This document shows, piece after piece, positions 24,284-32,569 of a stretch of 64,000 nucleotides of DNA. The notes beneath the pieces are model-generated. The model did no database searches and was not told the origin of the DNA. It was given only the letters and a program-made list of their open reading frames with translations. The number at the start of each line of letters is the position of its first letter. The stretch's first letter is position 1. The position numbers and the translations under genes are program-made. Source of the DNA: Methylorubrum populi (GTDB taxonomy: Bacteria; Pseudomonadota; Alphaproteobacteria; Rhizobiales; Beijerinckiaceae). Location of the stretch: contig JAQIIU010000001.1 of the NCBI GenBank assembly GCA_036946625.1, positions 248,001 through 312,000 of the forward strand, read 5' to 3'.

Positions 24284-25015
24284 TCAGCGCAGTCGGATCG
24301 CGCCGTCGCGCTCGAACCGCCCTTCCGGATCGAGCGCGGTCAGCGCCTCGGTCTCGGCTTGCGTCGGCCGGGCGGTCGGCTCCGCGCCGTCGCTGTCGAA
24401 GGCGAAGCCCGTCCGCGCACGCACCTCGTCGAGACTCGCCTCGGGATGCCAGGAGGACAGGACGAGCCGGCCGTCGCGCTTCGTGAACACGGCGATCGGC
24501 GTCACCACCCCGTGCATGCCGCCGGAGGCGGTGACGAAATCGAGGGTCTCGACGAGGGTGCGGCGTGAATGCTCGGTCCGCCACGTCACCGCCCGCCGGG
24601 CGGTCGGCAGCATCACCGCGCCGCCGCCGCCGCCGGGCAGCCGCACCTTCGGCGCGTGCCAGTCGCCGATGCAGGAGACGTTGGTGCGGCCCGCGCCGTC
24701 GACCTGCGCCGCGCCGAGAAAGCAGAGGTCCATCTTCCCCCGGGTGCAGAGGTCGTAGAAATCCTCGTTGGCGAAGATCGCGCGCGAGCCCTCGGCCAGG
24801 ACCGGATCGGAGGAGGAGATCGGCACCGTCGACGGGGTCGGATCCACGCCGCCGGCGACGTTGATGTAGGTGAAGGCGAAGGGGTAGGCCCGCTTGGCGA
24901 GCAGGCAGGCCAGCATGGGCAGCGCCGAGTTGACGCCGCTGAAGGTGATCTCGTTGGGCCGCACGAAGCGGGCGAGGTTCGTGACGATGTAGGAGAAGCC
25001 GGACCACTCAGACAT
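24284..25015 (-). CDS. CoA-transferase subunit B (family I, IpdB-like)
   Basis: This 243-residue protein has family I CoA-transferase beta-like features: SALPMLACLLAKRAYPFAFT near the N-terminus, DLCFLGAAQVDGAGRTNVSC in the middle, and a late DGRLVLSSWHPEASLDEVRA. The usual SENG glutamate motif is not obvious, as in the IpdAB branch, which acts as a ring-opening hydrolase of steroid catabolism rather than a transferase. It overlaps subunit A by 8 bp. The substrate is unknown; transferase versus IpdAB-type hydrolase is not settled by sequence alone. Confidence 0.8.
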   Translation of the reverse strand: MSEWSGFSYIVTNLARFVRPNEITFSGVNSALPMLACLLAKRAYPFAFTYINVAGGVDPTPSTVPISSSDPVLAEGSRAIFANEDFYDLCTRGKMDLCFLGAAQVDGAGRTNVSCIGDWHAPKVRLPGGGGGAVMLPTARRAVTWRTEHSRRTLVETLDFVTASGGMHGVVTPIAVFTKRDGRLVLSSWHPEASLDEVRARTGFAFDSDGAEPTARPTQAETEALTALDPEGRFERDGAIRLR

Positions 25016-25859
25016 GAGCCGCCTCCCGCGTCGCAGGAGCCGTCGTGGGGGCCGTTTCGGGCGCCATGGCGAGATGGGCTTCGAGCACGCCGGGGGCCGC
25101 CTCCATGTAGGCCTCGACCGCCGGGTAATCGACGGCGTAGTGCGGCCAGCACGAGCCCGGCCACGCCCCGTTGGGGACGATGCTGACGGCCTCGACGAGG
25201 AAGTGGGGGACGAGCGTCAGTTCCGGCTGACCGCTGAACGAGGCGCGCGGGGCGATCGCCTCGGCCACGACGAGGACCCGCTTGGCCGAGCGGCTCATGA
25301 TCCGGTCCCAGTGCGAGGTGCCGTAGACGCGCACGTCCCCGGCCTCGCTGACCTCGTTGGCGTGGATCACCGCGAAGTCCGGCTCGATCTTCGGGATGAC
25401 GTAGACGGGCTCGCCTTGTCCGTAGGGGTCTTCGAGCATTGTCCAGCCGTTGAGTGCGGGCAGGTCCGAGCCGTGGATGCCGCCGCAGGGCATGAACGGC
25501 ACGCCGAAGGCGGCCGCGCGCAGGCCCGCGGTCAGGCTCGCGCAGGCATGCTCTTCGAGCCGGATCGCGCCGGTCTCGACCGCCTTCCGGTACCAGGGGG
25601 CGAGGCCGAAATTGCCCTCCATCGCGACGATGCCGGCGCGGGCCCGGCCGAGGGCGCCGGCCCGGCACAGGATGTCGATGTCGTAGCCCGGCGACTGCTT
25701 GATCACCTCCAGGTCCTTGCGACCCTGACGGATCAGTTCGCGCACCAGGGCGAAGGGCCCGCGGTGCAGGAAGCTGCCCCCGAGCGCGAGGGAGCTGCCG
25801 TCGGACACGCGCGCGGCGAGATCCGCCAGCGGGACGATCTTCGAGGTTCCGATACTCAA
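25008..25859 (-). CDS. CoA-transferase subunit A (family I, IpdA-like)
   Basis: This 283-residue protein starts from a TTG at 25859, preceded by GGGAGA at a good distance; no ATG or GTG lies near. It has the family I alpha-subunit pattern SDGSSLALGGSFLHRGPFAL, then GNFGLAPWYRKAVETG, VIPKIEPDFAVIHANEVSEA and a C-terminal LTLVPHFLVEAV. Subunits A and B are translated from overlapping frames, so they form one enzyme. A plus-strand-invisible remnant (GLKERIRAYRA then stop, about 25876-25911 on the minus strand) lies just upstream and looks like the tail of a lost operon gene. Confidence 0.78.
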   Translation of the reverse strand: MSIGTSKIVPLADLAARVSDGSSLALGGSFLHRGPFALVRELIRQGRKDLEVIKQSPGYDIDILCRAGALGRARAGIVAMEGNFGLAPWYRKAVETGAIRLEEHACASLTAGLRAAAFGVPFMPCGGIHGSDLPALNGWTMLEDPYGQGEPVYVIPKIEPDFAVIHANEVSEAGDVRVYGTSHWDRIMSRSAKRVLVVAEAIAPRASFSGQPELTLVPHFLVEAVSIVPNGAWPGSCWPHYAVDYPAVEAYMEAAPGVLEAHLAMAPETAPTTAPATREAAHV

Positions 25860-26359
25860 CGGACGGTCTCCCGAGCGAATGGGTGTCAGGCGCGGTAGGC
25901 GCGGATGCGCTCCTTCAGCCCTAGCCGTAAACAACGCGCAGGGCTGGGAAGCGGGACATCCCGCCGGTTTCCCGACGGTTCCGGGACGCCTTCCGTCCAG
26001 GGGTACCAGGCAACGAGGAGCACCCGCGTATCCGTGGAATGTCTTCGGCCGGTCCCCGGGCCACCGCCGCGAGCGTGACCGCGAAGCCCGGGCCTCGGGA
26101 CTCGTCAGGTCCTGGGCAATCCGTTCCGCGACGCCGGACCGCATCGGCGCGAAGCCATGACATGGACCCGTAGAGATGTCGGCATTCTCGGGCTTGGCCA
26201 TTCAAGGACCGTTCCATTGACCCGGCCGCCATGCTGGAGCCAGGGCGGCCGGCCAACCTCGCATCGACATCTCGCCAGGGCGCGAGCGTCCGGGTGGCGG
26301 ACCGCGGGCTCCCAATCTAAGCTTGAGCGAAACGGGGAGGCGGATGCGCAAGTAGATCA
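25860..26359. other. Gene-free 500-bp stretch
   Basis: No convincing gene is seen on either strand. The only structure is the short possible 3' end of a lost minus-strand gene at about 25876-25911. The rest has no T-run terminators, clear tandem repeats or ORF with protein-like text. It probably marks a rearrangement border between the CoA genes and the IS-rich zone. Confidence 0.4.
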
Positions 26360-26678
26360 ATGGCGAAGGCTGATCACCACCGGAACGCGCTCCGCATCCT
26401 GTTCATCCTGACACGGGGAAGCCGTCCAGCACCTGAGGCAGGGGTCGAGGGGTTCGACCGCGTTTTCACCGGCGAGAGCCGTGTCCACGCCCTCGATTTC
26501 TGGATGCGCTACCCCGACTACCTTGCCGATGAGTTGCTGACCCTGTTTGAGGCGACCGGCGATCCATCCCACCTCGACGAAGCACGTCGGATCTTCGACC
26601 GCGACGAGCCGGACCTGCGAAGGGTCCCGATGATGCGGTTCTATTTCGGCGCCTACGAGCCGCTCGACACGGTGCTAA
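26360..26678 (+). pseudogene. Hypothetical protein truncated by the IS701-type insertion
   Basis: An ORF starting MAKADHHRNALRILFILTRG continues for about 106 protein-like residues (GVEGFDRVFTGESRVHALDF, then WMRYPDYLADELLTLFEATG, then RFYFGAYEPLDTV). It enters the terminal repeat of the insertion sequence at 26679, after which 27 unrelated codons lead to a stop. No matching C-terminal part is recognisable beyond the insertion sequences. The family is unknown to me. Confidence 0.55.
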
Positions 26679-28155
26679 CATTACAGTTGCGTTTTTGGCG
26701 AGGTTCTGACTCCATGCGGCACCATGATTCGTGCATCATGGACGCCGGGGGCCTCGATTGAGGCGACGCTGGAGCTCTGGGCCTCTTCGCTGCGGGAGGT
26801 GAAGGGACGCATGCGCCCGCTGTTTTCTCAGGAGCGGGTGGCGGCCTCGGCGGGAGCATTCCTGGACGGACTGCTCGGCGCGGAGCGGCGCAAGACCAGT
26901 TGGATGCGGGCGGAAGCTGCGGGCGATCCCGGGCCCTGGCGTCAGCAGGCCGTGCTCGGTCGCGGACGCTGGGATGCCGACGCCCTGCGCGACGTCGTGC
27001 GGGACTATGCCCTGGAAACCCTGGCCGACCCGGACGCGGTTCTGGTTCTCGACGAGACTGGCTTTCTCAAGCAGGGCAAAGCCTCGTGCGGTGTGCATCG
27101 CCAGTACACCGGCTCGGCCGGAAAGATCACGAACTGTCAGATCGGCGTGTTCGCGGCTTACGCCTCGCACCACGGTCACGCGTTCATCGATCGGGCCTTG
27201 TACCTGCCCAAGACCTGGACCTCGGATCCGGCCCGGCTGGCCGCCGCCCACGTGCCGGAGGGGACGAGCTTTTCGACCAAGCCGGGATTGGCTCTAACGA
27301 TGATCGAGCGGGCGATGACCGCCGACGTGCCGTTCTCCTGGGTTGCGGCCGACACCGTCTATGGGGTCGGCGACATCGAGATGGCTCTACGGCGCGCGGG
27401 CAAGGGCTACGTGCTCGGGGTCAAGACCGATCACCTGTTCAATTCCTGGGTCGGCAAGCCGCTGGTGGCCGGCACCGCCGAGGCGATCGCGAACGGCCTC
27501 GCTCCGACGGCCTGGACGCGCCTGTCGGCGGGCGAGGGCACGAAGGGCGCGCGGCTGTACGACTGGGCTTACTGCGAGTTGGCCGACCTCGACGGTGCCG
27601 ACTACGATCAGGCCGGCCTGTGGACGCGCGGCCTGCTGATCCGCCGTAGCCTGACTGACGGCGAGCGGGCGTACTTCACGACGTGGTGCCCGGCCGGCAC
27701 GTCGGTCGCGACCCTGGCGACGGTCGAGGGCCAGCGTTGGACGATCGAGGACGCGTTCGAGACGGCCAAGACCGAACTTGGGCTCGCTCATAATGAGACC
27801 CGTTCCTGGCACGGCTGGCACCGGCACGTCAGCTTGGTGATGATGGCCTTCGCCCTGCTGGCCGTAATCCGCCATCACGCCAACGCGCCGCCCCCAAAAA
27901 GACGGGCGCGGCCGAGACCGCCCGCGCGCTGATCCGCTGGTCGGTCCAGGAGATCCGCCGCATCGCGGTGCGGCTGGCACAGCGGCGCATCCAGCCCGCT
28001 CACGTCATCGCATGGTCGCTCTGGCGACGGGCGCATCAGGCGACCGCCCGAAACGCCCATCTCAAACGCCGTGCGTCAGCCGACAGGGGACGTCAACGGC
28101 GTAAGCCCAGCACAATGAACAGCAAGCAAAAATGCTTTAAAACGCAACTGTAATG
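26679..28155 (+). mobile_element. IS701-family insertion sequence
   Basis: Terminal inverted repeats CATTACAGTTGCGTTTT are exact over 17 bp at both ends (26679-26695 and 28139-28155). The flanking tetramers are CTAA on the left and CTAG on the right: both fit the family YTAR preference but are not identical, so the target duplication is imperfect or one side was altered. It interrupts the hypothetical gene at 26360, and an IS630 element begins 3 bp beyond its right end. Confidence 0.85.
26724..28153 (+). CDS. IS701-family transposase, full length only through a -1 frameshift
   Basis: The first frame (26724-27932, 402 residues) has the IS701/DDE features LVLDETGFLKQGKASCGVHR, VAADTVYGVGDIEMALR and WTIEDAFETAKTELGLAHNE. 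It then degrades to an arginine/proline tail. The frame one base back continues with coherent protein (TARALIRWSVQEIRRIAVRL, QRRIQPAHVIAWSLWRRAHQ) and stops at 28153 inside the right terminal repeat. The switch point is C CCA AAA (27893-27899), a canonical slippery heptamer. Either programmed frameshifting makes the complete enzyme, or a one-base slip in the C5A5 run has killed it. Confidence 0.72.
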
Positions 28156-28156
28156 C

Positions 28157-29321
28157 TAGTGGTCTGAGTTGGAAGTTTCCCGACTTTTTGATCGGGGTGT
28201 AGGCTTCGTCGTGTCTGAGGGGAGGCGCCGATGTCCCGCGGACCGAAGACGGCCGCCGTCGTGCTGACGGATGAAGAGCGTTCAGAGTTGCAGCGCTTGG
28301 TCCGGCGGCGCGGCGCGGGTCAGGCCGCCGTGATGCGGGCGCGCATCGTGCTGACGGCAGATGCTGAACCTCAGGCGACGAACCGGGCAATCGCCGTACG
28401 ACTCGGGATCAGCCGGCAGAGCGTGATTACGTGGCGGCAGCGCTTCCTGGCGCATCGCCTGGAAGGGTTGGTGGACGCGCCTCGCAGTGGGGCGCCGCGG
28501 CAGGTCGGCGACGAGGTCGTCGAGGCGCTGATCGTACGCACGCTGGAGACGCAGCCCGTGGGGGCGACGCATTGGTCGACGCGCGCCATGGCCCGGCAGG
28601 TCGGCATGAGCCAGACCATGGTCTCGCGCATCTGGCGTGCCTTCGGGCTCCAACCCCACCGCGCCGAGACCTTCAAGCTGTCGCGCGATCCCGCCTTCGA
28701 CAAGGTGCGCGACGTGGTTGGCCTCTACCTCAACCCACCGGATCGGGCGCTCGTGCTGTGCGTCGACGAGAAGCCGCAGATCCAGGCTGTCGAGGGCACC
28801 GCGCCGGTGCTGCCCATGCGCCCCGGCCAAGTCGAGCGCCGCAGCCACGACTACAAGCGCCACGGCACCACGGATCTGTTTGCCGCCCTCGACGTGAAGG
28901 CGGGCACGATCATCGGCGCCTGCAAGGGCCGCCACCGCGCGAGCGAGTTCCGCTCCTTCCTCGATCAGGTCGAGGCCGCGGTGCCCGTCGATCTCGACGT
29001 CCACGTGGTGCTCGACAATGCCGCCACCCACAAGACGCGCCTCGTGCACGACTGGCTCGTCAAGCGTCCACGCTGGCACCTGCACTTCACTCCGACCTCG
29101 GCATCCTGGCTCAACATGGTCGAAGGCTGGTTCGCTCTGCTGACGCGGCGCTGCCTGCAGCGGGGCGCCTTCGCCAGCACCGACGCCCTCAAGGCGGCGA
29201 TCCACGCCTACATCGATCACACCAACGCCGAGCCGAAGCCGTTCGCCTGGACGAAGTCCGCCGATGACATCCTCGCCAACGTCAAACGCTTCTGCCAACG
29301 AACTTCCAACTCAGACCACTA
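28157..29321 (+). mobile_element. IS630-family insertion sequence, complete, TA duplication
   Basis: The element is 28159-29319. Terminal inverted repeats GTGGTCTGAGTTGGAAGTT (28159-28177) and its exact complement (29301-29319) are perfect over 19 bp. TA is duplicated on both sides (28157-28158, 29320-29321), as expected for IS630/Tc1 elements. It landed in the CTAG that borders the IS701 element, so it inserted after or beside that element. Confidence 0.93.
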
Positions 29322-29322
29322 G
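28231..29322 (+). CDS. IS630-family transposase
   Basis: This 363-residue protein has an N-terminal helix-turn-helix (NRAIAVRLGISRQSVITWRQ) and a DDE domain with LCVDEKPQIQAVEG, HVVLDNAATHKTRL and WLNMVEGWFALLTRR. The frame is intact. The last sense codon lies in the terminal repeat, and the stop TAG (29320-29322) is built from the duplicated TA plus the next genomic base, so the target site supplies the stop. Confidence 0.94.
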   Translation: MSRGPKTAAVVLTDEERSELQRLVRRRGAGQAAVMRARIVLTADAEPQATNRAIAVRLGISRQSVITWRQRFLAHRLEGLVDAPRSGAPRQVGDEVVEALIVRTLETQPVGATHWSTRAMARQVGMSQTMVSRIWRAFGLQPHRAETFKLSRDPAFDKVRDVVGLYLNPPDRALVLCVDEKPQIQAVEGTAPVLPMRPGQVERRSHDYKRHGTTDLFAALDVKAGTIIGACKGRHRASEFRSFLDQVEAAVPVDLDVHVVLDNAATHKTRLVHDWLVKRPRWHLHFTPTSASWLNMVEGWFALLTRRCLQRGAFASTDALKAAIHAYIDHTNAEPKPFAWTKSADDILANVKRFCQRTSNSDH

Positions 29323-29530
29323 GAGCTTCGTGCGGATGCCGCCGACGGATCGGGCCGGGGCCGCGATGAGTATCGCGGCAGCTGCGCGAACGGCGGCGTC
29401 GAGAGCAGCTTCCTGTTCTTGCGCGCGAGTGAGATCGCAGGCACGGGCACCGCGTGCCCAAGCTTGCTGCCGACGAAGCAGGACCTGCTGCAGGCGGTAG
29501 CGCCGCCGGCCCGGGGACGTACTGCGCGAC
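29323..29530 (-). pseudogene. Fragment of a small hypothetical protein cut by the IS630 element
   Basis: The minus strand reads RYRLQQVLLRRQQAWARGAR, then TRAQEQEAALDAAVRAAAAI and LIAAPARSVGGIRTKL, up to the insertion border. The last part resembles the helix-plus-PAR-GxxxKL ending of small alphaproteobacterial hypothetical proteins. No start is defensible. Evidence is weak and rests on protein-like text alone. Confidence 0.3.
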
Positions 29531-29539
29531 TCGGCGTCC

Positions 29540-30255
29540 GCAGTGCCGGCTCTGGCCGGCTGCGCGCTGCTCGGGCTCACCGTCGAGCGCCTGCTGGTGC
29601 GCCCCTTCGTGGTGCGCAACTCCGACGCGTGGCTCCTGGCTCCTGGCGACGGTGGCTGGCGGCATCATCCTCGCCTACGACAGCGCCCGCCTGACGCCGG
29701 AGGCGCGCATCCAGCTCGAACCGCTGGGGCAGGCCCTGCGGGCGCCGGAACTCGCCGGCCACCGCTTCCTCATCGCCGGCCACACCGACGCGGCCGGGGG
29801 GGCTTGCCTACACCGTCTTCCTCGGGCTCGCCCTGATCGCCTACGCCGCCGTCGGCCTCGCGGCCCTGCGCCTGCACGTGCCGCCCGCCGCGGAGCGCTG
29901 GCTCGGGCCGCTCGTCGGCGCCGTGACCGGGCTGGTGACGGCCGCCACCGCCGTCTCCTCCTTCCCGTCCGCGCCCTATCTCGGGGCGCTGGGCCTGACC
30001 AAGGACGACCTGATCCAGGCGCTCGGCCTGTCCTTCACCGTCTCCACCGTGGCGCTCGCCGTCGCCCTGGCGGGCGGGGGTGCCCTCTCGCTGACCATGG
30101 CGGGCGTCTCCCTCCTCGCCCTCGTCCCGGCGGGGCTCGGCATGGTGCTCGGCGCCTGGGTGCGGGGCCGGGTCAGCAAGGCGGTGTTCCGCCGCTGCTT
30201 CTTCCTCGGCCTGATGGGCCTCGGGCTGCATCTCGCCCTGCGGCCACTGTTCTGA
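29540..30255 (+). pseudogene. Mosaic of gene fragments: LivH-like, OmpA-like, then TSUP-like
   Basis: Three pieces read on the plus strand. About 29543-29685 resembles a branched-chain amino-acid permease (GCALLGLTVERLLVRPFVVR then NSDAWLLATVAGGIILA), broken by a 7-bp tandem duplication TGGCTCC. About 29686-29805 reads TPEARIQLEPLGQALRAPEL and FLIAGHTDAAGG, an OmpA C-terminal motif. From about 29806 to the stop at 30255 the text is a TSUP membrane permease second half (VGAVTGLVTAATAVSSFPSA, SLTMAGVSLLALVPAGLGMV). The last piece is open and could be made as a truncated protein from ATG 29878, but it lacks its first half. Confidence 0.6.
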
Positions 30256-30274
30256 AGGGCCGGGGCGCGGCCGT

Positions 30275-31162
30275 TTACGGCTCGACCTTCCGCAGTTCCA
30301 AGCTGACGCCGATATCGGGATCGCGCCGCCAGCGCCCCTCCCCGACCGCCACGAGGTTCACCGCGTGGCCGCGCCGGGCCTTGAGGGTCAGGTGGCCGTT
30401 GGCGAAGCGCCAGCTCACGGGATCGAACACCGTGATCCCGCTGTCGCGGCAATCCGGCAGCATCCGCACGGCGGCCTTGTCCCGCTCGGTCTCGGTGGGT
30501 GCCGCGAGTTCGAGGCGGCAGACATCCTTCCGCGCGGCCCGGTCGAGGGCGTAGAGGCCGGGCGCCGGCCCGTCCGGCACCGGGGGCGTCGCCGGGACCG
30601 CCGCACCGGCCTCGGCCGCGACCGGGGTCGGCCGGCCCGCCCCGGCGGCCGGGGATGCCGGGGGCGGCTGCATCGCCGCGATCCGCAGGGGCACGAGATT
30701 GTAGCGCTCGCCGTTCTCAGCCGTGGCGCCGAGGCTCATCCCGTCCGCGTTCTTCGTGAAGGCGAGCAGCGGCCGCGCGTCGCGATCGACGAGGCGGAGG
30801 CCCTCGCTGGTGAACAGCCAGCCGGTGATGCCGGCCATGAGCGGCAGGGCCCGGCGGCAGCCGGCGGGAAAGCGCGCCGCACGCCCGCTCGGGCTGGCAT
30901 CCATCGACAGGGTCAGCACGCAGCGCCGCATCCCGCCCTCCCGGGCGAGGTCCCAGGTGCCCGCCGCGCCCGCCAGGGTTTCGGGCAGCGCCGCGAGGCC
31001 GCCCGGCGCGGGCGCGGTCTCGGCCGGAGCGGGTGCGTCGGCCGGTACGTCCGGGCCCGGCACGGACGGGGTCTCCTGCGCGCGGGCGGTGCCCGCCGCC
31101 AGCGCGAGGACGGCCAGCGCGCCCGCAACCGCCATGCGCCTCATCGCTCGCCCCTTTCTCAT
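30275..31162 (-). CDS. Secreted protein with two AprI/Inh metalloprotease-inhibitor-like domains
   Basis: The protein has 295 residues with a signal peptide (about residues 1-28) and a Pro/Ala-rich linker. The first Inh-like domain spans about residues 58-165 (GTWDLAREGGMRRCVLTL, FPAGCRRALPLMAGITGWLF) and the second about residues 195-293 (GLYALDRAARKDVCRLELAA, MLPDCRDSGITVFDP). Each has one cysteine pair, as in the small beta-barrel inhibitors of serralysin proteases. Two domains in one chain are unusual. The start overlaps the upstream dehydrogenase stop as ATGA; MRRMAVAG at 31144 is an alternative start. No protease gene is in view. Confidence 0.75.
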   Translation of the reverse strand: MRKGRAMRRMAVAGALAVLALAAGTARAQETPSVPGPDVPADAPAPAETAPAPGGLAALPETLAGAAGTWDLAREGGMRRCVLTLSMDASPSGRAARFPAGCRRALPLMAGITGWLFTSEGLRLVDRDARPLLAFTKNADGMSLGATAENGERYNLVPLRIAAMQPPPASPAAGAGRPTPVAAEAGAAVPATPPVPDGPAPGLYALDRAARKDVCRLELAAPTETERDKAAVRMLPDCRDSGITVFDPVSWRFANGHLTLKARRGHAVNLVAVGEGRWRRDPDIGVSLELRKVEP

Positions 31163-32145
31163 CGGCCGTTCCAGGGCGTCTCCGGCACCGGGGTCACCGG
31201 TCCCTTGCCGTCGAACCAGGACAACACATTGTCGGTCATCAGCCGCCCCATCGCGTCGCGGGTGTGGTGCGAGCCCGAGCCGACATGCGGCAGCAGCACG
31301 GTCTGATCGAGGGCGATGAGCTCCTGCGGCACGTGCGGCTCGTTCGCGAACACGTCGAGCCCGGCGCCGTGGATCGTTCCCGCCTTCAGGGCGGCGATCA
31401 GCGCCGCCTCGTCGATCACGCTGCCGCGGGCGATGTTGACGACGATGCCCTCGGGCCCGAGCGCCGCCAGCACCGCCGCATCGACGAGCCCGCGCGTGCC
31501 CGGCCCGCCGGGCGCCGCCACGATCAGCACGTCGACCGCCGCGGCGAGCCCGCGCGGGCTGTCGTGGTAGGCGTAAGGCACGTCGCCCTGCGGCGTGCGG
31601 CCGTGATAGGCGATTCTCACGCCGAAGCCTTCGAGCCGCCGGGCGATCGCCCGCCCGATCCGTCCGAGCCCGAGGAGGCCGACCCGGCGTTCCCGCAGGC
31701 TCGTGGTGAGCGGGAAGCTGCCCTTCGGCCAGTGCCCCGCCCGCAGGTAGCGATCGGCCTGCGGAATGCGGCGCAGGGTGGCGAGCAGCAGGCCGAGCGC
31801 GAGGTCGGCGACCTCGTCGGAGAGCACGTCCGGCGTGTTGGTGACGACGATGCCGCGGCGAGCGGCCTCCGCCGCGTCGATGGTGTCGTAGCCGACGCCG
31901 AAGCTCGCCACGAGTTCGAGCCGCGGCAGCCGGTCGAACAGGCGTGCATCGATCGGCGACATCGCCCCGACCGCGAGCGCCCGGACGCGCGGGCCCACGC
32001 CGTCGAGGAACGCCTCCCGGTCGGGCGCCTCCTCGAGCCGGTGCAGGCGGAAGCGCTCGGCGAGCCGTCCGGTCACGTCGGGGCGGGTCTGACGGATCAG
32101 CAGGATCTCGGGCGTCTCGATCTCGGGCGTCTCGGCTGGCGGCAC
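31159..32145 (-). CDS. D-isomer-specific 2-hydroxyacid dehydrogenase (NAD(P)-dependent)
   Basis: The protein has 328 residues from GTG 32145, chosen because GGAGG precedes it and the text upstream is not family-like. The Rossmann motif is RRVGLLGLGRIGRAIARRLE, and the catalytic triad segments are NIARGSVIDEAAL (Arg), GAGLDVFANEPHVP (Glu) and VLLPHVGSGSHHTRDAM (His). This is the glyoxylate/hydroxypyruvate reductase or glycerate dehydrogenase branch. In a methylotroph, hydroxypyruvate reduction would be a natural use, but specificity is not readable. It is coupled to the inhibitor gene downstream. Confidence 0.85.
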   Translation of the reverse strand: MPPAETPEIETPEILLIRQTRPDVTGRLAERFRLHRLEEAPDREAFLDGVGPRVRALAVGAMSPIDARLFDRLPRLELVASFGVGYDTIDAAEAARRGIVVTNTPDVLSDEVADLALGLLLATLRRIPQADRYLRAGHWPKGSFPLTTSLRERRVGLLGLGRIGRAIARRLEGFGVRIAYHGRTPQGDVPYAYHDSPRGLAAAVDVLIVAAPGGPGTRGLVDAAVLAALGPEGIVVNIARGSVIDEAALIAALKAGTIHGAGLDVFANEPHVPQELIALDQTVLLPHVGSGSHHTRDAMGRLMTDNVLSWFDGKGPVTPVPETPWNGR

Positions 32146-32276
32146 CGGTTCACGGCCTCCGGGTGACGAACAATGGGCGACGAACAGTGGATGGAGGCCG
32201 GAGTAATGCCGCGCCGCGCCCCGGTCCAGCCGGCGGTCGCGGCCGGAGCGAGCGTGCGGCCAAAGTGTCATGTGCG

Positions 32277-32418
32277 CAGGGCGATCGCTCGAAGCCGCGT
32301 CCGTGGCTTCGCGGCGCGAGGAGCGCCGCGCGGAGCGAGAGCCTGAGCCCGCGGAGGCGGGCGCCGGCGACCGAGGCCTGCGAAGAAATCAGGGCGAACG
32401 TTTCAGGCGATCGCCCTG
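32277..32418 (+). repeat. Dispersed palindromic repeat, family C, copy 1
   Basis: A roughly 142-bp element bounded by CAGGGCGATCGC and its inverted form GCGATCGCCCTG. The interior has a hairpin (GCCCGCGGAGGCGGGC) and the block AGCCTGAGCCCGCGGA. A second copy in inverse orientation lies at 37254-37454 with the same ends and core. It sits just before leuC. Confidence 0.7.
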
Positions 32419-32569
32419 GTCATCTGCGCTGCCGCCCTTCCGAAATCGCCGGAGGCGCATTACACAAGGGCCTCTTCCGGATCATCCCCGCGATCCGGCC
32501 GCAGGCTTTCGCGGTCCGGCGGGGCCGTTTCCGTGACGGAGCCCTCGAATCCCTCAAGACAGCCGCACC

